A stretch of DNA of 64,000 nucleotides from Pseudomonas canadensis (lineage in GTDB: Bacteria; Pseudomonadota; Gammaproteobacteria; Pseudomonadales; Pseudomonadaceae), in NCBI RefSeq assembly GCF_000503215.1, contig NZ_AYTD01000017.1, forward strand, positions 372,001 to 436,000. Direction: 5' to 3'. Positions 37,197 to 46,306 of this stretch are shown here, in pieces. Numbering within the stretch: the first letter of the stretch is position 1; the number at the start of each line of letters is the position of its first letter. The notes under the pieces are model-generated. The model saw only the letters and a list, made by a program, of their open reading frames with translations, searched no databases and had not been told where the DNA came from. The position numbers and the translations under genes were made by a program.

Positions 37197-37874
37197 ATGT
37201 CGCGTTACCTTTTTCTTGTGCTGGGCTTGGCGGTTTCGGTGGCCAATGCAAGCGATCAATTGCCGACAAAAAACACTGATCAGAATCAGCATGACCTCGC
37301 CTACAGCCTGGGCGCCAGCCTTGGTGAACGCCTGCGCCAGGAGGTTCCCGACCTGCAAATCCAGGCGCTGATCGAAGGCCTCAAACAAGCCTACCAAGGC
37401 AAACCCTTGGCGCTGGACAACGCTCGCATCGAACAGATTCTCGCCCAGCACGAAGCACAAAACGAAGCCGACGCACAGGCGCCTCAAAGCGAAAAAGCAC
37501 TCGCGGCCGAACAACAATTCCTGAGCAAAGAAAAAGCGGTAAAAGGCGTGCGTGAATTGGCGGATGGAATCCTGCTCACCGAACTCACCTCTGGCACAGG
37601 TGAAAAACCCAAAGCCAGCGACCAGGTCCAAGTGAAATACGTGGGGCGGTTACCCGATGGCACGGTGTTCGACCAGAGCACACAACCACAATGGTTTCGC
37701 CTGAACAGTGTGATCAGCGGCTGGAGCATTGCGCTGCAACAGATGCCGGTGGGGGCGAAATGGCGGCTGGTGATTCCATCGGCCCAGGCCTATGGCGCGG
37801 ATGGCGCCGGCGAATTGATTCCGCCTTACACGCCATTGGTGTTCGAGATCGAATTGCTCGGAACGCGTTCCTGA
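37197..37874 (+). CDS. FKBP-type peptidyl-prolyl isomerase
   Basis: Secreted isomerase of 225 residues. Signal peptide about 1-18 (LFLVLGLAVSVANA), an N-terminal helical dimerisation domain (YSLGASLGERLRQEVPDLQIQALIEGLKQAY) and a C-terminal FKBP domain (SDQVQVKYVGRLPDGTVFDQS, GWSIALQQMPVGAKWRLVIPSAQAYG, LVFEIELL). This is the FkpA/Mip layout of periplasmic chaperones. The ATG at 37197 is 8 nt after GGGAGA; the ATG two codons earlier is too close to it. It shares a terminator with algQ. Confidence 0.9.
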   Translation: MSRYLFLVLGLAVSVANASDQLPTKNTDQNQHDLAYSLGASLGERLRQEVPDLQIQALIEGLKQAYQGKPLALDNARIEQILAQHEAQNEADAQAPQSEKALAAEQQFLSKEKAVKGVRELADGILLTELTSGTGEKPKASDQVQVKYVGRLPDGTVFDQSTQPQWFRLNSVISGWSIALQQMPVGAKWRLVIPSAQAYGADGAGELIPPYTPLVFEIELLGTRS

Positions 37875-37880
37875 TCCAAT

Positions 37881-37911
37881 AAAAAACGGTGCGTCATGCG
37901 CACCGTTTTTT
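37881..37911. terminator. Bidirectional terminator between FKBP gene and algQ
   Basis: AAAAAACGGTGCG (37881-37893) pairs perfectly with CGCACCGTTTTTT (37899-37911) around TCATG. The A and T runs allow use from both strands. Confidence 0.92.
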
Positions 37912-37927
37912 GTATGGCTATCGAGGG

Positions 37928-38386
37928 TCAGGCCTGAGTGGCAGGCTCTTCCTTGTGGGCGTTGTGCAGCACTTCGATCAGGCAGTCTTCCAATTCGAAA
38001 CGCTCGTGAAGCAGTGCGCCCAATTCTTTGAATTTCTCTGCAACACATTGCCCGGCATCACACAGGTCGGTGAACGCCAGCAGCTTCTCGGTAATGGCAT
38101 CGATGCGCGGGTAAAGGGTCTCAGCCAATTCCAGGCCACGCTGATCGTCGAAGGCTTCCGCTTCCTTGGTCAGCTGTTCGTAGACGCCGAAATGGCCGGC
38201 TGACACGTAGTCCACCAACACACCGCAAAAATCCTGCAACGGTTCACGGTTCTGCGCCAGTGCCTCGGGCTTGGCGCCGAGCGCATCAAAGGCCCGAACC
38301 AGTTCGTGACGTGCCTTCAGCCAGCTGTCGATCAGCTTGTGCACCCCACCCCAGCGTTCCTGAGCATTCTGACAACTTTCCAGCAT
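37928..38386 (-). CDS. algQ: Anti-sigma70 regulator AlgQ (Rsd family)
   Basis: Cytosolic helical protein of 152 residues that binds sigma-70 region 4 (Rsd/AlgQ family). Recognisable blocks are ERWGGVHKLIDSWLKARHELV, FCGVLVDYVSAGHFGVYEQL and ERFELEDCLIEVLHNAH. In P. aeruginosa AlgQ promotes alginate, siderophore and virulence gene expression. Here it keeps its place beside algP and the DsbB gene. ATG at 38386. Confidence 0.95.
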   Translation of the reverse strand: MLESCQNAQERWGGVHKLIDSWLKARHELVRAFDALGAKPEALAQNREPLQDFCGVLVDYVSAGHFGVYEQLTKEAEAFDDQRGLELAETLYPRIDAITEKLLAFTDLCDAGQCVAEKFKELGALLHERFELEDCLIEVLHNAHKEEPATQA

Positions 38387-38595
38387 GATGATCTCTCTTC
38401 CCTATAGGGGCGCTGCCGCCTGGTGCCCGCGCAACACTTCAAGGATAAAGCAGCAGCCGGACAAGGCCGCATCTGACAAACGGTTTCAATCATACGTGCG
38501 GGCCAGATTATGCCCGCATGACTGTGGCTTCAAGGTACGCAGGACAGAAAGTTCATACAAGTGTTTAATCCCGTCCTACGAACCGCAACTGACCT

Positions 38596-39117
38596 TCAGC
38601 GTCTCACCGGACGCAAATGATGGCTTAAAAGCAGCCGTGAAAACTGCATGCCCCCCAGGATCAACATCCCGACGAAGAACAACAAGCTCCATTCCGGCAC
38701 ACTCAAGTCAAACAGCGTCCAGTTGATCTCCACACAGTCAACAGTGCCTTTGACCGTCAATTGCAGGGCCTGCGAAAACGACAGGTTTTCGATCATGTAG
38801 TGCAGGCTAGGCCAGCAATCAGCCGCCTGACCCGGTGCGGCGTTTTGTAGCAATACCTGGCGTGTGGCGGTAATGGCGCCGAGCAACGCGAAGGCCATGC
38901 CCGCCAGCCCATACACGCAGCCCACGGAGCGCTGGGGGTTATGGATCACGGCGACCAGATTGATCAATGTGAAAGCAGCCAGGAACCCCCTTTGCATCTG
39001 GCACAGGAAGCAGGGGCGCAAGGAGACGCCGAACTCGAGGTAAAAGGACGCGCCCAATGTCAGCGCACCTGCCAGGAACGCAAGGAAAAACAAGGAGCGT
39101 GAAGGGGCCAAAGACAT
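38596..39117 (-). CDS. dsbB: Disulfide bond formation protein B
   Basis: Inner-membrane quinone-linked oxidase of DsbA, 173 residues with four hydrophobic spans. The two redox pairs are visible: Cys36-X-X-Cys39 (PCFLCQ) in the first loop and Cys101/Cys128 (ADCWPS, VDCVEI) in the second. Pseudomonads often have two DsbB proteins; the one at this locus in P. aeruginosa is called DsbH. ATG at 39117. Confidence 0.92.
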   Translation of the reverse strand: MSLAPSRSLFFLAFLAGALTLGASFYLEFGVSLRPCFLCQMQRGFLAAFTLINLVAVIHNPQRSVGCVYGLAGMAFALLGAITATRQVLLQNAAPGQAADCWPSLHYMIENLSFSQALQLTVKGTVDCVEINWTLFDLSVPEWSLLFFVGMLILGGMQFSRLLLSHHLRPVRR

Positions 39118-39353
39118 GCTTTATCCGCACCGCGAAAGATAGGTCGCTACGGTAGAGGAAAGGCCTGACCCCTTTCAATACGTGCCAGAGCAGACGATTC
39201 CGCGAGACGGTAAGGACTTACCGCCAGAAGATGGAAGACGTTGGGCTATTGAGCGTCGGACGCCGCCCACAAACGCTCTACAGCCCGTCTTTTCTACGTA
39301 ATGAGGGGGTGGCTGCCAGACATATCCGAGCCGACCATCAACCATCGCCTACA

Positions 39354-40595
39354 TCAAGCGCGGACCGGAACAGGCAGCGGTGACGCCAGCAAACGGTTAT
39401 CCAACAACCCCAGCCCCTCTTGGAACAGCTGGTTGCTGCGCTCCGTATCACCCAGTTGCGCCAACAATCGCGCCAACTCGGCACAGGCCTCGGGATTACG
39501 CTGCACCTGAAGGCTACTTTCCAGATAATCCCGCGCTTTGCCCCACAGGCTGTTTTGCAAGCACAGGCGGCCAAGCGTCAGCAGCAGGCTGGCATCACCT
39601 GGGTGATCCTTGAGCCAACCTTCGGCAAACTTCAATTGCTTGGCGGAGTCACTGCCACGCAGCAAGCCGTAGAGTCGAATCAGGTGGCTGTCGTAGCCGC
39701 GCTTGATCGCACCACGCAGCGCTTCTTCGGCGTTGGCATCGGCGCCCAACTGGCGCAGTTGCTCGGCATAAGCCAACACCAATTGCGGCTCCTGGCGCTG
39801 GGCTGAAGTGAGTTGCCGCCAGGCCCGCTCGAGGGATTGCAAGCCGGCCTCGCCCTGCTCTTCACGCTGGGCCGCGAGGCTCAGGTTCTCGCCCCACGCG
39901 CGACGCTCAAGCTCGGCCAGCTCGCTGGCGGGCAGCACTTTATCCTTGCGCAGTTCCGGCAGCAGGCGGATCACCGACGACCAATCGCCCCGCTGCTGAT
40001 GCAAACGCTGCAATTGACGCAGGACTTGGGCGTTGTGGGGATGACGTTCGTGCATGGCCTGCAAGGTGGTCAGTGCGCCGTCAGTATCGCCGCGGTCCAG
40101 TTGCAGTTGTGCATGGCTCAGGGCAACCGCGAGCTCGGCTTGGGGCTGACGCTCCAGGGCGCGCTCCAGCAGACCGTCGGACTCTTCGTAACGCCCCTGC
40201 TCATTGGCGGCACGGGCTGCGCCGAGGTAGTAGAGCAGTGGCTGACGCTCGGCTTCGGCTGCACGGTGCAAGTGGCGCTCGGCACTGGCCCAGCGGCCTT
40301 CGGCGAGGTCCATCTGGCCCTGCTCGATGGCGATCTGCACGCGACGGCTGCGGTTACGCCGCGACCACGGGTTGACCACCCCACCGGAGGTGGTGACCAG
40401 GCTCAGCAGCACACGGACCAAGTAGATCGCCAGGCCGATGGCAAACACCGCTACCAAGGTCGCCCACAAGCTCGACTCGTAATGCAGCACATGAGGGTAG
40501 GTAATCAGCACGTAGCCGGTGTGTTTCGAAATGCCCACGGCCAGTGCCAGCGCGATTGCAATCGCCAGCACCAGAATCACATAGAAACGTTTCAT
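39354..40595 (-). CDS. hemY: HemY, heme-operon TPR protein
   Basis: Inner-membrane protein of 413 residues, last gene of the hemCDXY operon. Two N-terminal membrane spans (YVILVLAIAIALALAVG and LWATLVAVFAIGLAIYLV) are followed by the HemY N domain (NPWSRRNRSRRVQIAIEQGQMDLAEGRWASAERHL) and TPR repeats to the C-terminus. It is not the Bacillus HemY oxidase; its role, possibly linking heme enzymes, is not established. Five bases separate it from hemX. Confidence 0.92.
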   Translation of the reverse strand: MKRFYVILVLAIAIALALAVGISKHTGYVLITYPHVLHYESSLWATLVAVFAIGLAIYLVRVLLSLVTTSGGVVNPWSRRNRSRRVQIAIEQGQMDLAEGRWASAERHLHRAAEAERQPLLYYLGAARAANEQGRYEESDGLLERALERQPQAELAVALSHAQLQLDRGDTDGALTTLQAMHERHPHNAQVLRQLQRLHQQRGDWSSVIRLLPELRKDKVLPASELAELERRAWGENLSLAAQREEQGEAGLQSLERAWRQLTSAQRQEPQLVLAYAEQLRQLGADANAEEALRGAIKRGYDSHLIRLYGLLRGSDSAKQLKFAEGWLKDHPGDASLLLTLGRLCLQNSLWGKARDYLESSLQVQRNPEACAELARLLAQLGDTERSNQLFQEGLGLLDNRLLASPLPVPVRA

Positions 40596-40600
40596 CGGCT

Positions 40601-41713
40601 CTACTCCTGCTTCGCCGGCGTGGCCGCCGCCTTGGCTTCGTCGGCAGACAGATGACGACGTTCAAGGTACGCCTGCACGGCAGCAAGGCTCGCAGCCAGG
40701 TCCGGCGTCACCACCGATACCGCCTTGGGCTCAAGCTCGGCGATACGCGCCAGCATCGCCTTGCTCTGCGGGTTGTCCTGGTTGAAGTTGTCCTGCAACA
40801 CGCTGCGCGCCTCGCCCAATGAGCGGCTATAAACCGCCGACTCACCATTGAGCGCTGCCCATTGCGCCTGTTCCAGCGCCAGGCTCAGGGCCAGGCGCAC
40901 TTGGTTCAAACCTTGGCCGGCCAGCAGCGGACGGATGTTGTCATCCGGGTTGAAGTCGATGCGGAAGTAACGGGAAATCTGCTCCCACCATTGGCTCCAG
41001 CGGCTTTCCGTATCGGTGCTTGGACGCCCCTGGGAAGCAGGTTCGGTCAACTGATATTCAGGAGCGATAGCTGCCAGTTGCACCACTTGATCACGCAAGG
41101 CCGCCAATTGCAGGTACAACCCGGTGCGGTCTGGCTGCTCGGTACTGCGCAACGCGGCAAGGCTCTTGGCCAACTGCTCACGCGCGGCGTAGGCGCCTGG
41201 ATCGCTTTGCTCGCGAAGAATCTCGTCGGCACCCTGGACCAACGCCTGGGCGCTGTTGATATCCTGAAGGGCAGAAAGGCGCAGGCTCGCCAGGCGTATC
41301 AAGTGCTCCGCCTCAGCCAGGCGCCAGTCCTTGCGGCTGGATCCCAGCACAGTTTCCAGGCGTTGGCTCAGGCGCTGCTGATCACCCTGCAATTGGGCCA
41401 CCAGGCGACGGCGCTCCTCCAGCTCATCCGCAGCCGGCAACTGCGCCAGTCGCGCTGCCAGTTGTTGCTGGCTTTGCTTGAGGGACTGGGATTGGTCATC
41501 GAGGGTCTGCACCTGGCCCAGCTGCTGCTGGCTGCTGGCTTGCAGGGCGCGGACCTGCCAGATTCCCCAACCGCCAGCGGCCACACCAGCAACGCCGAGC
41601 AACAGGGCGACGATTGCCAGGCCATTGCCACGGCGCGGCGCGGAGACCGGTGACTCAACCGGCGCATCAAGTGCGGGTTGGGTTTCATCTTTAGGCAAGG
41701 CTGTTTCGCTCAC
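40601..41713 (-). CDS. hemX: HemX, uroporphyrinogen-III C-methyltransferase-like membrane protein
   Basis: Inner-membrane protein of 370 residues with one N-terminal span (GLAIVALLLGVAGVAAGGWGIWQV), a coiled coil (about 60-125, Gln/Leu/Arg rich) and a helical periplasmic domain (EQLAKSLAALRSTEQPDRTGLY). It belongs to the HemX family, whose annotation as a methyltransferase is doubtful because no SAM motif is visible. The start is GTG at 41713 with AAGGACG upstream. Confidence 0.9.
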   Translation of the reverse strand: MSETALPKDETQPALDAPVESPVSAPRRGNGLAIVALLLGVAGVAAGGWGIWQVRALQASSQQQLGQVQTLDDQSQSLKQSQQQLAARLAQLPAADELEERRRLVAQLQGDQQRLSQRLETVLGSSRKDWRLAEAEHLIRLASLRLSALQDINSAQALVQGADEILREQSDPGAYAAREQLAKSLAALRSTEQPDRTGLYLQLAALRDQVVQLAAIAPEYQLTEPASQGRPSTDTESRWSQWWEQISRYFRIDFNPDDNIRPLLAGQGLNQVRLALSLALEQAQWAALNGESAVYSRSLGEARSVLQDNFNQDNPQSKAMLARIAELEPKAVSVVTPDLAASLAAVQAYLERRHLSADEAKAAATPAKQE

Positions 41714-41731
41714 GTATCCGTCCTTTGCGTT

Positions 41732-42490
41732 TCAGAGAGTGGGAACGGGATAGCTCCGTATCGCCACTAACAAAGCCGCGGCACTCGCGCCGCGACAATC
41801 CACAACTTTTTCTGCGCCAGCGGCCCGCGCCATCTCTAGGACTCGCGGGCTTGGCACGAACAACGGCAGCTGTGCCACTTGGGGCCAATCGGCTCCAGCC
41901 AGGGTTTGCAGGTGTAAAAAACCCTGCCCACTGCTGACCACCAGGCCGTTCAAGCGTTCCAACTGGATGCGTTGCATCAGTGCCCCGGCGTCGTAGGCCG
42001 GCAGGAAACGGCGATACAACTCCAGATAGTCGACACTAGCACCTTGTTCACGCAAACGCTCCGCCAGCAGCTCCCGACCGCCCTCGCCGCGCAGGATCAA
42101 CACCTGGGCATCCGGGCGGGCGATAGCCTCGCGTAACGCGGGCAATTGAAGCAAAGCCTCGCTGTCGTCGCCAGTAGGCGGATACTGAACATTGAGGCCA
42201 TGCTCGGCCAGCACCTGCGCGGTAGCCGCGCCGACACTGAACCACGTCAGCTGTGGCCATGCGCGATCCAGCTGCACCACGGCAAGGCGCGCCGCCGGCT
42301 TACTGACGACGATCACCGCACAGTAACGCCCCAGGTCATGGAAGACGGATTGCTGTTCAGGCGTGACGGGGAGCGGCTCAATATCCAGCAAAGGCAGGCT
42401 GCTGCTGAAAATGCCAGCTTCGGACAACGAGGCGGCCAGGGCCACCGACTCCTCGGCAGGCCGTGTCAGCAACACGCGCCATTCAGTCAC
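41732..42490 (-). CDS. hemD: Uroporphyrinogen-III synthase
   Basis: Converts hydroxymethylbilane to uroporphyrinogen III. The 252 residues have the two-domain HemD fold with WRVLLTRPAEESVALAA at the N-terminus and the conserved FSVGAATAQVLAEHG and LEQLRGEGGRELLAERL-like LILRGEGGRELLAERL blocks. It starts with GTG at 42490, overlapping the hemC stop (GTGA), so translation is coupled. It is followed by hemX. Confidence 0.93.
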   Translation of the reverse strand: MTEWRVLLTRPAEESVALAASLSEAGIFSSSLPLLDIEPLPVTPEQQSVFHDLGRYCAVIVVSKPAARLAVVQLDRAWPQLTWFSVGAATAQVLAEHGLNVQYPPTGDDSEALLQLPALREAIARPDAQVLILRGEGGRELLAERLREQGASVDYLELYRRFLPAYDAGALMQRIQLERLNGLVVSSGQGFLHLQTLAGADWPQVAQLPLFVPSPRVLEMARAAGAEKVVDCRGASAAALLVAIRSYPVPTL

Positions 42491-43428
42491 TGCGGACCGG
42501 CCTCGCCGTAGACTTTCTGCAGGATGGCACCAGCGCCTTTGTCCAGCAGCTCCTCGGCTACCTGGATACCCAAGGCCGTGGCTTCACGCTGCGGGCCGCG
42601 CACCTCGGCGGTCAGGAGGGTGCCGCCGTCCGGATCGCCCACCAGGCCACGCAACCAAAGATTTTCACCTTCAAGCACGGCGTAGCAGGCGATCGGCACC
42701 TGGCAGCCACCGTTGAGGTGCTTGTTCAGGGCACGCTCGGCCGTGACGCGGACTTCGGTGTCATGGTGATCCAGGGGTTCGAGCAGGGCGTGGATTTCAC
42801 TGTCGGCGGTGCGGCATTCGATACCCACGGCGCCCTGTCCGCCTGCAGGCAGGCTGTCCTCGACACTGATGGCCGAGGTGATGCGGTCTTCGAAGCCCAG
42901 GCGAATCAAGCCGGCCGCGGCGAGGATGATCGCGTCATATTCACCGGCGTCCAGCTTGGCCAGTCGGGTGTTGACGTTGCCGCGCAGGAAGCGGATCTGC
43001 AGGTCCGGGCGACGGGTCAGCAGCTGTGCCTGACGACGTAGGCTCGACGTGCCGACGATGCTACCCAGAGGCAACTCATCCAGGGACGCGTAGGTGTTGG
43101 ATACAAAAGCATCACGCGGATCTTCGCGCTCGCAGATGCAAAACAGGCCCAGGCCTTCGGGGAAGTCCATGGGCACGTCTTTCATCGAATGCACGGCGAT
43201 GTCGGCTTCGTTTTCCAGCAGCGCGGTTTCCAGTTCCTTGACGAACAAACCCTTGCCGCCGATCTTCGACAGTGGCGAGTCGAGCAGCTTGTCACCGCGA
43301 CTGACCATGGGCACCAGGGACACCTTGAGACCAGGATGGGCCTGTTCCAGGCGTGCTTTGACGTATTCGGCCTGCCACAAGGCCAGGGCGCTTTTACGGG
43401 TGGCGATGCGGATTTCGCGAGAGGACAT
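42487..43428 (-). CDS. hemC: Porphobilinogen deaminase (hydroxymethylbilane synthase)
   Basis: Joins four porphobilinogen units. At 313 residues it has normal length. Visible blocks are IRIATRKSALALWQAEYV (substrate-binding Arg), GKGLFVKELETALL, HSMKDVPMDFPEGL, GTSSLRRQAQLL, and the cofactor-binding Cys in LNGGCQVPIACYA. It is the first gene of the hemC-hemD-hemX-hemY operon. A TGTTATTAT extended -10 lies upstream. Confidence 0.97.
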   Translation of the reverse strand: MSSREIRIATRKSALALWQAEYVKARLEQAHPGLKVSLVPMVSRGDKLLDSPLSKIGGKGLFVKELETALLENEADIAVHSMKDVPMDFPEGLGLFCICEREDPRDAFVSNTYASLDELPLGSIVGTSSLRRQAQLLTRRPDLQIRFLRGNVNTRLAKLDAGEYDAIILAAAGLIRLGFEDRITSAISVEDSLPAGGQGAVGIECRTADSEIHALLEPLDHHDTEVRVTAERALNKHLNGGCQVPIACYAVLEGENLWLRGLVGDPDGGTLLTAEVRGPQREATALGIQVAEELLDKGAGAILQKVYGEAGPQ

Positions 43429-43458
43429 GGATCAATCCGTACTGAATAGATACGGCAG

Positions 43459-43467
43459 ATAATAACA
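43459..43467 (-). promoter_or_regulatory. Candidate extended -10 promoter of hemC
   Basis: On the minus strand TGTTATTAT fits an extended -10 (TGnTATnnT-type) about 31 nt before the hemC ATG. The same nonamer precedes argH. I see no strong -35. Confidence 0.45.
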
Positions 43468-43566
43468 GCTCAGGCAAATACGCTTTGATTTGAATCAGCA
43501 AGTGCGGGGCCTCCCTGGCCTCGTCGCACCGGGATATGGAATGCAAGCCTCGCCACAGCCCTGGGG

Positions 43567-44313
43567 CTAAAGCTGCTGCATCATCTTGCGCACACCGGCG
43601 ACGTGCCGTCGGCTGACGATCAACGCGTCACCGTTAAGGCCTTTCAGGAATAGCTGAAAGTGGCCCAGGGGCGTGCGTTGCAGGCGTTCGATTCGCTCGC
43701 GGGCCACCAGCGCATTGCGGTGGATACGCACGAAGCGGTCGCCGAATTCATCCTCAAGCGCCTTGAGCGGTTCATCGAGCAGCACTTCGCCGCCCTGATG
43801 GCGCAAGGTCACATACTTGTGATCGGCGATAAAATAGACCACCTCGCCCAAGGGGATCAGCTCGATACCTTTGCGGGTGCGTGCGCTGATATGGCTGCGC
43901 GGCCCGTTGCCACTCTGGGCTGCTGGCTGAGTCAGGGCGGCGAGTTGCACACGGGTTGGGCGTTCGGCTTTTTTCAGGGCCTTGAGCAATGCTTCGCCAG
44001 CCACCGGTTTGGTGAGGAAGCTGACACCGCTAGCTTCCAGCGTCTCCGCGGAAAACTCATCGCCTGCTGCGCAAAACACCACGGCGGGTGGCGACTCTCG
44101 CTCGCTCAGTCGGGCGGCAACTTGCAGGCCATCGAGGCCTGGCATACGGATATCGAGCAACACCACATCCGGCTTGAGGCTGTCGATCAGCGTCAAGGCC
44201 TCTTCGCCCGTGGTGGCGCTCGGTTCGAGTACTGCGTAACCCTCGAGATCACTGACCAAACGGCTCAGTCGCTCGCGGGCTTGGGGTTCGTCATCAACGA
44301 TCAGGACATTCAT
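43567..44313 (-). CDS. algR: Response regulator AlgR
   Basis: LytTR-type response regulator of 248 residues. The receiver domain has the acidic pair VDDEP (residues 7-8 and 9), the phospho-acceptor Asp54 in VVLLDIRMPG and the Thr/Lys switch area TKPV. The C-terminal LytTR DNA-binding domain begins near 140 (GIELIPLGEVVYFIADHKYVTLR, RIHRNALVARERIERLQR). In P. aeruginosa it controls alginate, twitching and rhamnolipids and pairs with the kinase AlgZ/FimS. No such kinase gene is present next to it here. The ATG at 44313 gives the standard length. Confidence 0.96.
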   Translation of the reverse strand: MNVLIVDDEPQARERLSRLVSDLEGYAVLEPSATTGEEALTLIDSLKPDVVLLDIRMPGLDGLQVAARLSERESPPAVVFCAAGDEFSAETLEASGVSFLTKPVAGEALLKALKKAERPTRVQLAALTQPAAQSGNGPRSHISARTRKGIELIPLGEVVYFIADHKYVTLRHQGGEVLLDEPLKALEDEFGDRFVRIHRNALVARERIERLQRTPLGHFQLFLKGLNGDALIVSRRHVAGVRKMMQQL

Positions 44314-44818
44314 ATTGCGCTGGATTCCTGCGTGAGTCTCGCACAAGGATAGCGTAGACAGGTGCGGTGACTTGCGTCACAGCGATCCACGCTAAGACTA
44401 GCGCGAGCGGCAAAAAGTGCCCTGAGAGTGGCACCCATATTTACCCGGACCTGTTCAATAGCGCCCAAGACCTGCTGCCTTCGGGCATCGTCGTAGGGTT
44501 TGCTGATACACAATCCGAATACCCCCCTTTTTTAATGGATAGTCTGGGCTCTGACCGCATCACCCGACTTTGGTGCATTCACACACTATCAGTCCAACTG
44601 TAGACGCTCACTGAGACGACATTGCTCAATCGTCAAATATCGTTTCAATAAACCCCTGTACCCAGTCTCGTCCTGGACGCGTTCGGCGGCAAGGCACTTA
44701 GCCATCCTTTGCACAAATAAAAATGCCGACGACCCGCAGCACCGCGTCCACGGGCAACCCTGTTATTATCGCCGGCACACTTCCATGCCTCTTTATTAAG
44801 CAGATCACGAGCGAATCC
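44314..44818. other. 505-bp gap between algR and argH, no sensor-kinase gene
   Basis: In P. aeruginosa, algZ/fimS lies here. This gap is too short for it, and I see no fragment of a histidine kinase on either strand. It holds the algR leader (leftward) and the argH promoter (rightward). A 67-codon minus-strand frame at 44310-44513 has mixed third positions and is not called. Confidence 0.6.
44761..44769 (+). promoter_or_regulatory. Candidate extended -10 promoter of argH
   Basis: TGTTATTAT lies 50 nt upstream of the argH ATG and is identical to the nonamer before hemC. It fits an extended -10; no clear -35 is seen. Confidence 0.4.
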
Positions 44819-46213
44819 ATGAGCACCGACAAGACCAACCAGTCCTGGGGCGGCCGCTTCAGTGAACCCGTCGACGCCTTCGTCGCCCGCTTCACCGCCT
44901 CCGTCACCTTCGACCAGCGCCTGTACCGCCACGACATCATGGGCTCCATCGCCCACGCGACGATGCTGGCCAAGGTCGGCGTGCTGACCGACGCCGAGCG
45001 CGACAGCATCATCGACGGCCTGACCACCATCCGTGGCGAGATCGAGGCCGGCACCTTCGACTGGCGCGTCGACCTGGAAGACGTGCACATGAACATCGAG
45101 GCCCGCCTAACCGACCGCATCGGTGTGACCGGCAAGAAGCTGCACACCGGCCGTAGCCGTAATGACCAGGTGGCCACCGATATCCGCCTGTGGCTGCGTG
45201 ATGAAATCGACCTGATCCTGTCCGAAATCACCCGCCTGCAAAAAGGCCTTCTGGAACAGGCCGAGCGTGAGTCGGACACCATCATGCCGGGCTTCACTCA
45301 CCTGCAGACCGCACAGCCTGTGACCTTCGGCCACCACCTGCTGGCCTGGTTCGAAATGCTCAGCCGCGACTACGAGCGCCTGGTGGATTGCCGCAAGCGC
45401 GCCAACCGCATGCCATTGGGCAGCGCCGCGCTGGCCGGCACCACCTACCCGATCGACCGCGAATACACCGCGCAATTGCTGGGCTTCGACGCCGTAGGCG
45501 GCAACTCCCTGGATGGCGTGTCGGACCGTGACTTCGCTATCGAATTCTGTGCCGCCGCGAGCATCGCCATGATGCACCTGTCACGTTTCTCCGAAGAGCT
45601 GGTGCTGTGGACCAGCGCGCAATTCCAGTTCATCGACCTGCCGGACCGTTTCTGCACCGGCAGCTCGATCATGCCGCAAAAGAAAAACCCCGACGTCCCC
45701 GAACTGGTGCGTGGCAAGAGCGGCCGCGTGTTCGGCGCCTTGATGGGCCTGCTGACCTTGATGAAAGGCCAACCCCTGGCCTACAACAAGGACAACCAGG
45801 AAGACAAGGAACCGCTCTTCGACGCTGCCGACACCCTGCGCGACTCACTGCGCGCGTTTGCCGACATGATCCCGGCGATCAAGCCCAAGCACGCGATCAT
45901 GCGTGAAGCGGCGCTGCGCGGATTCTCTACCGCGACTGATCTGGCGGACTACCTGGTACGCCGTGGCCTGCCGTTCCGCGACTGCCACGAAATCGTCGGC
46001 CACGCAGTTAAGTACGGCGTGGACACCGGCAAGGACTTGGCGGAAATGAGCCTGGAAGAACTGCGTCAGTTCAGTGACCAGATCGAGCAGGACGTGTTTG
46101 CCGTGCTGACCCTGGAAGGCTCGGTAAATGCCCGTAATCACATCGGCGGTACTGCACCGGCGCAGGTGAAAGCAGCTGTGTTGCGCGGCCAGGAATTGCT
46201 CGCCAGCCGCTAA
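44819..46213 (+). CDS. argH: Argininosuccinate lyase
   Basis: Last enzyme of arginine synthesis: splits argininosuccinate to arginine and fumarate. The 464 residues start STDKTNQSWGGRFSEPVDAF and contain TGRSRNDQVATDIRLWLR, GFTHLQTAQPVTFGHHLLAW and the superfamily signature GSSIMPQKKNPDVPE, which carries the catalytic Ser loop. ATG at 44819. A REP pair follows. Confidence 0.98.
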   Translation: MSTDKTNQSWGGRFSEPVDAFVARFTASVTFDQRLYRHDIMGSIAHATMLAKVGVLTDAERDSIIDGLTTIRGEIEAGTFDWRVDLEDVHMNIEARLTDRIGVTGKKLHTGRSRNDQVATDIRLWLRDEIDLILSEITRLQKGLLEQAERESDTIMPGFTHLQTAQPVTFGHHLLAWFEMLSRDYERLVDCRKRANRMPLGSAALAGTTYPIDREYTAQLLGFDAVGGNSLDGVSDRDFAIEFCAAASIAMMHLSRFSEELVLWTSAQFQFIDLPDRFCTGSSIMPQKKNPDVPELVRGKSGRVFGALMGLLTLMKGQPLAYNKDNQEDKEPLFDAADTLRDSLRAFADMIPAIKPKHAIMREAALRGFSTATDLADYLVRRGLPFRDCHEIVGHAVKYGVDTGKDLAEMSLEELRQFSDQIEQDVFAVLTLEGSVNARNHIGGTAPAQVKAAVLRGQELLASR

Positions 46214-46217
46214 AAGC

Positions 46218-46286
46218 ATCGCAGGCAAGCCAGCTCCCACAGGAAATCGCATTCCAATGTGGGAGCCGGGCTTGCCCGCGATAGCG
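46218..46286. repeat. Inverted REP pair after argH
   Basis: Two REP-type cores in opposite orientation, GCAGGCAAGCCAGCTCCCAC (from 46221) and GTGGGAGCCGGGCTTGCCCGC (from 46259), lie between argH and the convergent GST gene. They form a hairpin and may act as a terminator for both genes. Confidence 0.8.
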
Positions 46287-46306
46287 TCCTGCCAGACGCC
46301 AAAAAT

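Noticed and set aside
40862..41653. Plus-strand frame opposite hemX
   Set aside because: It is composed of Gln/Leu/His-rich sequence from the reverse of a coiled coil and lacks a start signal.
44310..44513. A 67-codon minus-strand frame in the algR-argH gap
   Set aside because: Third codon positions are mixed in base, unlike real genes here, and it overlaps the algR start. No kinase-like motif is present, so it is not an algZ remnant.
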